A stretch of DNA of 6,496 nt from Gemmatimonadota bacterium (GTDB taxonomy: Bacteria; Gemmatimonadota; Gemmatimonadetes; JACCXV01), in assembly GCA_013696835.1 (NCBI GenBank), contig JACCXV010000393.1:1-6496 (forward strand). Direction: 5' to 3'. A program made the position numbers and the translations under genes. Shown in pieces: positions 1 to 5,227 of the stretch (position 1 is the stretch's first letter; every line of letters begins with the position of its first letter). The notes below the pieces were generated by a model. The model was not told the origin of the DNA. It did no database searches and was given only the letters and a program-made list of their open reading frames with translations.

Positions 1-1146
1 GTGCTCGAGGAGGGGCTCGGACCCGCGGCCGCGCTGGGTACCCTGGGCCTGCGGCGCGGAGAGCGGGTCCTGCCGACGGGCTTCACCACGCCCGAGGCTC
101 CGGAGCTGGCGGCTCTCCTGCGCTCGCTGGTGGACGAAGGCGTCCGCGCGCTCGCGATGGAGGTCTCGTCCCACGCCCTGGTGCAGCACCGCGTGTCCGG
201 CCTGCGCTTCGCCGGCGGGATCTTCACGAACCTCACGCACGAGCACCTGGACTACCACGGCACGCTCGCCGCGTACCGGGAGGCCAAGCTCCTGCTGTTC
301 GACGCGTTGCGCGAGAGCGGCGGGTGGGGCGTGGTCAACCTCGACGATCCCGCGGCGGCGGCGTTCGTCGCGCGCGGCCCCGACCGGCTCCTGACCTTCA
401 GCCTCGAGCGGCGCGAGGCCGACGTGTTAGCCGAGGAAATGACGCTCGAGCCCGCGGAGAGCCGAGTGCGGGTGCTCGCCCGCGGCGAGCGCGTGGAGAT
501 GCGGCTGCGTCTCGGCGGCCGCTTCAACGTCGCGAACGCGCTTGGCGCCTTCGCAGCCGGGCTGGCGGCCGGCATGCCGGCGGAGCGGGTGGCCACGGCG
601 CTCGCGCGGGTCGAGCGGGTCCCAGGGCGCTTCGAGATCTACTCGGGTGCCGGCCGCACCGCGCTCGTGGACTACGCGCACACCCCCGATGCCTTCGAGC
701 GCGTGCTTGCGACCGCCCGCCAGCTGGCGCGCGGCGAGCTGATCCTGGTTTTCGGCTGCGGGGGCGAGCGCGACCGGGAGAAGCGCCCCGTCATGGGAGC
801 CATCGCGGGCCGGCTGGCGGACACGGTCTGGCTCACGACCGACAATCCCCGCCGCGAGCCGCTGGACCGGATCATGGAAGACGTGCTGCAGGGGCTCCGT
901 GGCGGGCGGGCCGCGTGGGTGCGGGAGGACGATCGGGCCCGCGCCATCGGGCGGGCTCTGGTGGAGAGCCGACCCGGCGACCTGCTGGTGCTCCTGGGGA
1001 AGGGCGACGAGGCGTATCAGGAGGTCAACGGCGTCAAGCACCCCTGGTCGGACCGTGACGCAGCGCGCGCCGCGCTCCGCGATCTCGACGCGTCCGCCCG
1101 GCAGGAGATCGATGTCCCCCACACCGAGGACGCGTCGCATGCCTGA
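1..1146 (+). CDS. murE: MurE, UDP-MurNAc-L-Ala-D-Glu ligase, probably meso-DAP adding; 5' end cut off by window
   Basis: Cytoplasmic ATP-dependent ligase that adds the third stem-peptide residue to UDP-MurNAc-L-Ala-D-Glu. The visible 381 residues carry EVSSHAL (54-60), FTNLTHEHLDYH (75-86), the lysine expected to be carbamylated in YREAKLLLF (K96), GRFNVAN (173-179), PGRFE (208-212) and DYAHTPDA (224-231). DNPR (281-284) is the motif that in the family selects meso-diaminopimelate over lysine. GKGDE (333-337) stands where GKGHE is usual. The family is about 490 residues long, and both the N-terminal substrate domain and the P-loop (GTNGKTT) are missing. The GTG at base 1 is therefore an internal valine codon, and roughly 110 residues lie upstream of the window. 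The stop at 1144-1146 lies inside the start of murF, so the two are probably translationally coupled. The family call is firm; the substrate is inferred from DNPR. Confidence 0.96.
   Translation: MLEEGLGPAAALGTLGLRRGERVLPTGFTTPEAPELAALLRSLVDEGVRALAMEVSSHALVQHRVSGLRFAGGIFTNLTHEHLDYHGTLAAYREAKLLLFDALRESGGWGVVNLDDPAAAAFVARGPDRLLTFSLERREADVLAEEMTLEPAESRVRVLARGERVEMRLRLGGRFNVANALGAFAAGLAAGMPAERVATALARVERVPGRFEIYSGAGRTALVDYAHTPDAFERVLATARQLARGELILVFGCGGERDREKRPVMGAIAGRLADTVWLTTDNPRREPLDRIMEDVLQGLRGGRAAWVREDDRARAIGRALVESRPGDLLVLLGKGDEAYQEVNGVKHPWSDRDAARAALRDLDASARQEIDVPHTEDASHA
1086..1137 (+). repeat. 10-bp perfect inverted repeat at the murE/murF junction
   Basis: The left arm CGACGCGTCC (1086-1095) is the exact reverse complement of the right arm GGACGCGTCG (1128-1137), with 32 nt between. 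The right arm covers part of the murF ribosome binding site and ends one base before the ATG. Both arms contain the palindrome GACGCGTC, so the pair is also an 8-bp direct repeat, coding Asp-Ala-Ser in both places in MurE. The sequence is certain; a regulatory role is inference. Confidence 0.5.
1126..1130 (+). promoter_or_regulatory. Ribosome binding site for murF at ATG 1139
   Basis: GAGGA lies 8 nt before the ATG at 1139, inside the end of murE. It supports the longer MurF start. The last three bases also belong to the right arm of an inverted repeat (1128-1137), so the site could be hidden in the mRNA. Confidence 0.55.
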
Positions 1147-2584
1147 GTCGAACGGCGCCCGCGGGGTGCGGTCCGAGCAGCCAGCGGAGGTACACGTGAC
1201 CGCGCAGCGCGTCAGCGATGCGCTCGGCGAGCCCGTGCTGCGGGGCTCCGTCCAGGCGTTCTCGGGCATCTCCATCGACAGCCGCACGGTCGGCCTTGGC
1301 GAGCTGTTCTTCGCGCTTCGCGGGGAGCGCCAGGACGGCAACGCGTTCGTGGCGCGAGCAGTGGAGGCGGGTGCCGCAGGGGTCGTGGCGGCCATCGCGC
1401 CGCCACCCGACGTGGCGGGGTGCTGGTGGTGGCCCGCACCCGAGGGAGTCGCAGCGCTGCAGCGGCTCGCGCTCGCGCACAGGCTGACGATGCCCGCGCG
1501 CGTGGTGTGCGTGACCGGCTCAAACGGAAAGACGAGCACCAAGGAGCTGATCGCCGCCGTCCTCGCAACCGCGCATGCGATCGTGCGCACGCCAGGCAAC
1601 CTGAACAGCCAGGTCGGGCTGCCGCTCTCGCTCTTGCGTCTTCGGCCCGACCACGCGTGGGGAGTGTTCGAGGTCGGCACCAGCACTCCCGGCGAGATCG
1701 CGACGCTGGCGGCCGTGGCGCGACCCGACGTGGGCGTGATCACGAATGTGGCGCCCAGTCATCTGGAGGGGCTCTCGTCCATCGAGGGCGTGATTCGCGA
1801 GAAGACAGATCTGGCGGCCGCGCTGGGCCGTCGCGGGACGCTGGTGTACGGCGGCGACGGTGAGCTCCTGCGTTCGGCCGTCGCCGCCTTCTCGTGTGAC
1901 CGCGTGAGCTTCGGCCTGGCGGAGTCGAACGACGTCCACCCCACGCACTGGGAGCTCGACGAGGGTGGCCGCCCGGTGTTCGACGTCGCCGGCGCCGGTG
2001 AGATCCGGCTGCGCCTCGTGGGGCTGCCGAACCTGCTCAACGCCCTCGCGGCGATCGCGGTGGGGCGTCTCGCGGGGCTGGCGCCCGCGCAGATCCGGCG
2101 CGGCCTCGAGTCGGCCGAGCCGCTCTCGCTGCGGCTCGAAGTCGCGCGTGCCGGCGGGGTGACGGTGATCCGAGACTGCTACAACGCCAACCCGGACTCC
2201 ATGCGCAGCGGCGTCGAGACGCTGCGCTCGATCGCGGGCGGCGGTACTCGTGTCGCCGTGCTGGGCGGGATGCGCGAGCTCGGCCGCGAGAGCGAGGGCC
2301 TCCACTACGCACTGGGCCGCGAGCTGGGGGAGCGACCGGTGGACCTCCTGCTGATCTTCGGAGACGAGGCCGTCCCCCTGGCACGCGGTTACCAGGCCAC
2401 GACCGACGCGCCGGTGCACTTTTTCCGCGACGACGCGGCTCTCGTGCGTTTTCTCGGCGAACGCGTCGCAGCGCCCGCCACGGTCCTCTTCAAGGCCAGC
2501 CGGGGCGTGGCGCTCGACGGGGCCGCCCGCGCCTACCTGGTTGGCCTCCAGCAGGCGCCGTCGAACGGCGCCGGCCGGCGCTGA
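1139..2584 (+). CDS. murF: MurF, UDP-MurNAc-tripeptide--D-alanyl-D-alanine ligase
   Basis: Cytoplasmic ligase that joins D-Ala-D-Ala to UDP-MurNAc-tripeptide using ATP, giving the pentapeptide used by MraY. The 481 residues are somewhat longer than E. coli MurF (about 452). Visible in order: the N-terminal domain with SIDSRTVGLGELFFALRGE, P-loop GSNGKTST (127-134, K131), E178 in EVGTS, H208 in SHLEG, K222 as the likely carbamylated lysine, GLPNLLNA (from 295), DCYNANPDS (from 346), VLGGMRELG (374-382) and KASRG (452-456). GLPN replaces the usual G-x-H-N, and VLGGM the usual VLGDM. The chosen ATG overlaps murE by 8 nt and follows GAGGA at 1126-1130 with 8 nt between. A GTG at 1196, 5 nt after GGAGG, is a serious alternative that would remove 19 residues not seen in most MurF proteins. 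Codons in those 19 residues are GC-rich at third positions, which mildly favours the ATG. Confidence 0.95.
   Translation: MPESNGARGVRSEQPAEVHVTAQRVSDALGEPVLRGSVQAFSGISIDSRTVGLGELFFALRGERQDGNAFVARAVEAGAAGVVAAIAPPPDVAGCWWWPAPEGVAALQRLALAHRLTMPARVVCVTGSNGKTSTKELIAAVLATAHAIVRTPGNLNSQVGLPLSLLRLRPDHAWGVFEVGTSTPGEIATLAAVARPDVGVITNVAPSHLEGLSSIEGVIREKTDLAAALGRRGTLVYGGDGELLRSAVAAFSCDRVSFGLAESNDVHPTHWELDEGGRPVFDVAGAGEIRLRLVGLPNLLNALAAIAVGRLAGLAPAQIRRGLESAEPLSLRLEVARAGGVTVIRDCYNANPDSMRSGVETLRSIAGGGTRVAVLGGMRELGRESEGLHYALGRELGERPVDLLLIFGDEAVPLARGYQATTDAPVHFFRDDAALVRFLGERVAAPATVLFKASRGVALDGAARAYLVGLQQAPSNGAGRR
1186..1190 (+). promoter_or_regulatory. Alternative ribosome binding site for murF at GTG 1196
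   Basis: GGAGG sits 5 nt before an in-frame GTG at 1196. That start would give a MurF beginning VTAQRVSDALGE, close to the usual family N-terminus. It is a better Shine-Dalgarno match than the one at 1126-1130, so either start, or both, may be used. Confidence 0.45.
2554..2581 (+). repeat. Overlapping inverted repeats at the murF end, just before the mraY start
   Basis: GGCGCCGT (2554-2561) and ACGGCGCC (2565-2572) form a perfect 8-bp inverted repeat around a 3-nt loop. GCGCCGGCCGGCGC (2568-2581) is a perfect 14-bp palindrome that shares bases with it, so the two hairpins exclude each other. Together they fill the place where an mraY ribosome binding site should be, ending two bases before the ATG. 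There is no T run, so this is not a standard intrinsic terminator. It also codes the last residues of MurF (APSNGAGRR). Confidence 0.5.
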
Positions 2585-3669
2585 TGCTCTACCACCTGCT
2601 GGCTCCGCTGGTGGGCGTGGACACGTTCTTCAACGTCTTCCGCTACATCACCTTTCGGGCGGCCTACGCGACCGTGACCGCGCTCCTCCTGTCGTTCCTT
2701 GTGGGCCCCCCCATCATCCGCAAGATGCGCGAGCTGAAGGCGGGCCAGACGATTCGCGAGGAGGGACCGCGGAGCCACCAGTCCAAGGCCGGGACGCCGA
2801 CCATGGGGGGGCTAATCATCCTGATCTCCACGGTGGTGCCGACGCTACTCTGGGCCGACCTGAGCAATCCCTTCATCCACCTGCTGCTGCTCTCCACGAT
2901 CTGGATGGGAGTGCTCGGGTTCCTGGACGACTACCTGAAGGTCGTGAAGCGGAAGTCGCGCGGCCTCATCGCCCGTCAGAAGCTGATCGGCCAGGCGCTG
3001 CTCGGGATCCTGCTGGGGGCGCTGCTGTATCTGCGGCCGATCCACGGCGACTTCGTGACGCAGACCAGCGTACCCTTCTTCAAGAACGTGTTCCTGGCGC
3101 TCGGCGTCCTGTATGTGCCCTTCATCATCTTCTTCCTGACGGGGATCACGAACGCCGTGAACCTCACCGACGGCCTGGACGGCCTCGCGATCGGGCTCGC
3201 CGGGATTGCCGGCTTCGCCTTCGCCGGGTTCTCCTACGTCGCCGGACGCGCGGACTGGTCGAGTTACCTGCAGACGCTGTACCTGCCCGGTGCCGGCGAG
3301 CTCACGATCTACAGCATGAGCCTGGTTGGCGCGGCGCTCGGCTTCCTTTGGTTCAACGCGCATCCCGCGGAGATCTTCATGGGAGACACGGGGTCGCTGG
3401 CGGTGGGTGGCGCATTCGGCACGCTCGCGATCCTCCTCAAGGCTGAGTTCCTGCTCGTGATCGTGGGCGGCGTGTTCGTGATGGAGGCGGGCTCGGTGAT
3501 CCTGCAGGTCGCCAGCTTCAAGCTGCGCGGCAAGCGGATCTTCCGCATGTCGCCCATCCACCATCACTTCGAGCTGCTGGGCTGGAACGAGCAGAAGATC
3601 GTCACGCGCTTCTACATCCTGGGCATCCTGTTCGCGCTCCTGGCCCTCAGCACCCTCAAGATCCGCTGA
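2584..3669 (+). CDS. mraY: MraY, phospho-N-acetylmuramoyl-pentapeptide transferase
   Basis: Polytopic inner-membrane enzyme that transfers phospho-MurNAc-pentapeptide from UDP to undecaprenyl phosphate, making lipid I and releasing UMP, with Mg2+. Its 361 residues match the usual length (E. coli 360). Visible: a first hydrophobic segment around residues 27-46, GTPTMGG (70-76), the paired aspartates D115-D116 followed by YLK, NAVNLTDGLDGLA (NLTDGLD at 193-199), MGDTGS with D268, and the triple histidine SPIHHHFELLGW (H326-328). It ends with the typical STLKIR. The aspartates and histidines are the known catalytic and metal/nucleotide-binding positions of the family, and all are present. The ATG shares its A with the murF stop (TGATG). 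No Shine-Dalgarno motif precedes it, so initiation probably depends on ribosomes finishing murF. Nothing suggests truncation or frameshift. Confidence 0.98.
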   Translation: MLYHLLAPLVGVDTFFNVFRYITFRAAYATVTALLLSFLVGPPIIRKMRELKAGQTIREEGPRSHQSKAGTPTMGGLIILISTVVPTLLWADLSNPFIHLLLLSTIWMGVLGFLDDYLKVVKRKSRGLIARQKLIGQALLGILLGALLYLRPIHGDFVTQTSVPFFKNVFLALGVLYVPFIIFFLTGITNAVNLTDGLDGLAIGLAGIAGFAFAGFSYVAGRADWSSYLQTLYLPGAGELTIYSMSLVGAALGFLWFNAHPAEIFMGDTGSLAVGGAFGTLAILLKAEFLLVIVGGVFVMEAGSVILQVASFKLRGKRIFRMSPIHHHFELLGWNEQKIVTRFYILGILFALLALSTLKIR

Positions 3670-3705
3670 TCTCTCCGCGCGCGGGTCGCCTCGGCGCACG
3701 CTCCT

Positions 3706-3767
3706 CCTCCCCAGGCCGGGGCACCCGCCACCGCGGAGCTTGATGCGCGCGACGGTGAGCGGGGAGG
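3706..3767 (+). repeat. 7-bp inverted repeat pairing with the murD ribosome binding site
   Basis: CCTCCCC (3706-3712) is complementary to GGGGAGG (3761-3767). After one mismatch, two more pairs are possible (3703-3704 with 3769-3770). The enclosed loop is 48 nt. CCCC at 3709-3712 can instead pair locally with GGGG at 3718-3721, so two alternative folds exist, one of which frees the ribosome binding site. Folding and function are inference. Confidence 0.4.
3761..3767 (+). promoter_or_regulatory. Ribosome binding site for murD at ATG 3773
   Basis: GGGGAGG ends 5 nt before ATG 3773 and is the strongest Shine-Dalgarno match near any candidate murD start, which decides the start chosen here. Its exact reverse complement CCTCCCC lies upstream at 3706-3712. 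Confidence 0.55.
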
Positions 3768-3772
3768 CGGCG

Positions 3773-5227
3773 ATGCGGCAGAATCACACGAGGTGGGCGG
3801 TCGACATGTGCGAGCCCGTGGCGGCAAGGACCAACAGCGTCGAGGGCCTTCGCGTGGCGGTGCTGGGACTGGGCAGGAGCGGACGTGCCGCGACGCGGCT
3901 GGCGCTGGCGCGCGGCGCTGCGGCCGTGTACGCCTCGGACTCGGACGCGGGACCGGTGCTGGAAGAGGCGCGCGCGGAGCTGGAGGCGCTGGGTGCCGAC
4001 GTGGAGCTCGGGCGGCACGATCCCGAGCGCCTGGCCGGCTCGGAGCTGGTCGTGATCAGCCCCGGCATCCCGCCGGCCAGGACGCCGCTGGCGGAGCTGC
4101 CCGGCGTGCGGGTGGTTGGAGAGCTGGAGCTCGCGTCGTGGTACGTGATGTCCCCGCTGGCGGCCGTAACCGGCACCAACGGGAAGACGACCACCACCGC
4201 CCTGCTGCACGCCATCGGTGAGGCCGCGGGCGCGCGCACCGTGGCCGCGGGCAACATCGGCCTGCCGCTGTCGGACGTGGCCGCGGCGGGGGAGCCGCTC
4301 GACTGGATCGCGTGCGAGGCATCGAGCTTTCAGCTCGCGAGCATCGAGAGCTTCCGGCCGCGTGTCGGCGTCTTGACGAACATCGCGGCGGACCACCTGG
4401 ACCGATACGACGAGATTGGGAGCTACGTCCGCGACAAGGAGGCGATAGCCCGCAACATGACGTCCGACGACGCGCTGGTGCTGAACGCCGACGACCCCGG
4501 CAGCGACGGCTTCGCCCGGGACGCCGCGGCCGCACGCCGCTTCTTCACCGTCAAGCGGCCGCGCCTGCCGGGGCTCGGCGTGCATCGCGGCTGGTTCCTC
4601 GAGCGGAAGGCCGACGGGACGGAAAGGAGGATCGCGCCGCTCGAGTCGCTCCGGCTGCGCGGACCACACAACCTCCAGAACGCGCTGGCGGCGGGCCTGG
4701 CCGCGCTGCTGATGGGCGTTCCGCGCGAGGGGGTCGCCGCGGGGCTCCGGCAGTTCACGGGCGTCCCGCACCGCCTCGAGGAGGTGGCACGGATCGACGG
4801 CGTTCGATTCGTCAACGATTCCAAGGCCACCAACGTGCAGGCGACGGTGTGGGCGCTGCGCAGCTTCGACTCCTGCCTGCTGCCCATCCTCGGCGGTCGG
4901 CACAAGGGCAGCCCGTACAGCCCGCTCGCACCGGAGATGGCCGGGAAGGTGAAGACTGTGTTCGCCATCGGCGAGGCGCGGGAGCGGATTGCAGCCGATC
5001 TGGAAGGCACCGTGCGCGTGATCCCCATGGACTCGCTCGAAGAGGCGGTGAGGGCCGCCTTCCGTTCGGCCGAGGGTGGGGACACCGTGCTCCTCTCTCC
5101 CGCCTGCTCGAGCTACGACATGTTCCGCGACTTCGAGGACCGGGGGGAAGCGTTCCGGCGAATCGTCAACGGGCTGCGCCGCTCTCCGGACTTCGCGCGC
5201 GACCGGCGGCGCAAGGACCCCCGGTGA
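3773..5227 (+). CDS. murD: MurD, UDP-MurNAc-L-alanine--D-glutamate ligase
   Basis: Cytoplasmic ATP-dependent ligase that adds D-glutamate to UDP-MurNAc-L-Ala. The 484 residues exceed E. coli MurD (438), partly through extra residues at both ends. Visible: an N-terminal Rossmann-like domain with VLGLGRSG (30-37), P-loop GTNGKTTT (134-141, K138), E182 in CEASSFQL, H208 in ADHLDRY, K222 as the likely carbamylated lysine, GPHNLQN (H299, N300), NDSKATN (348-354), GGRHKGSPY (K378) and LSPACSSYDMF (SPACSSYDMF at 442-451). The frame is open back to TTG 3740 and ATG 3743. I chose ATG 3773 because GGGGAGG ends 5 nt before it. ATG 3806, with GAGGTG 10 nt upstream, would give a length nearer the family's. 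The C-terminus is a basic tail rich in arginine. The last 4 nt overlap ftsW. Confidence 0.95.
   Translation: MRQNHTRWAVDMCEPVAARTNSVEGLRVAVLGLGRSGRAATRLALARGAAAVYASDSDAGPVLEEARAELEALGADVELGRHDPERLAGSELVVISPGIPPARTPLAELPGVRVVGELELASWYVMSPLAAVTGTNGKTTTTALLHAIGEAAGARTVAAGNIGLPLSDVAAAGEPLDWIACEASSFQLASIESFRPRVGVLTNIAADHLDRYDEIGSYVRDKEAIARNMTSDDALVLNADDPGSDGFARDAAAARRFFTVKRPRLPGLGVHRGWFLERKADGTERRIAPLESLRLRGPHNLQNALAAGLAALLMGVPREGVAAGLRQFTGVPHRLEEVARIDGVRFVNDSKATNVQATVWALRSFDSCLLPILGGRHKGSPYSPLAPEMAGKVKTVFAIGEARERIAADLEGTVRVIPMDSLEEAVRAAFRSAEGGDTVLLSPACSSYDMFRDFEDRGEAFRRIVNGLRRSPDFARDRRRKDPR
5175..5213 (+). repeat. 8-bp inverted repeat at the murD end, touching the ftsW ribosome binding site
   Basis: TGCGCCGC (5175-5182) pairs exactly with GCGGCGCA (5206-5213), with a further G-U pair possible inside (5183 with 5205). 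The loop is about 21 nt. The right arm ends on the first base of AAGGA, the ftsW ribosome binding site. It codes part of the basic tail of MurD. A regulatory role is not shown. Confidence 0.4.
5213..5217 (+). promoter_or_regulatory. Ribosome binding site for ftsW at GTG 5224
   Basis: AAGGA lies 6 nt before the GTG that overlaps the murD stop as GTGA. Motif, spacing and the 4-nt overlap together support this as the ftsW start. Confidence 0.6.

Larger units (their letters stand above)
3670..3772 (+). other. mraY-murD spacer, the only sizeable gap in the operon
   Basis: This 103-nt stretch separates the mraY stop from the chosen murD start. It holds a short palindrome CCGCGCGCGG (3675-3684), a pyrimidine run (3701-3712), a small possible hairpin CCCC/GGGG (3709-3712 with 3718-3721) and the murD ribosome binding site. 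I see no convincing -35/-10 promoter and no hairpin followed by T residues. If murD starts at ATG 3743, the spacer shrinks to 73 nt. Confidence 0.6.

Noticed and set aside
1..3. GTG at the first base as the start of murE
   Set aside because: The N-terminal domain and P-loop of MurE are missing, so this is an internal codon at the window edge and not a true start or a truncated gene.
427..429. TTA leucine codon in murE as a sign of regulation by a rare tRNA
   Set aside because: Rare in such GC-rich DNA, but one codon without evidence of an actinobacterial host does not support control of the bldA type.
427..1743. Long open frame of 438 codons on the minus strand over murE and murF
   Set aside because: It lies opposite two unmistakable genes, has no recognisable domain and has the low-complexity composition expected of antisense frames in GC-rich DNA.
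2541..3446. Plus-strand open frame of 301 codons overlapping mraY in another frame
   Set aside because: Out-of-frame reading of mraY, dominated by Arg, Pro, Ala and Gly, with no domain.
2845..3699. Minus-strand open frame of 284 codons over mraY
   Set aside because: Antisense of a highly conserved membrane protein gene; its charged composition simply mirrors the hydrophobic codons on the other strand.
3675..3721. Palindrome CCGCGCGCGG and CCCC/GGGG hairpin as a terminator after mraY
   Set aside because: No T run follows either, and murD continues the same pathway on the same strand, so termination is not supported.
3656..4903. Minus-strand open frame of 415 codons over murD
   Set aside because: Antisense shadow of murD, rich in Arg, Ala, Gly and His, with no family motif.
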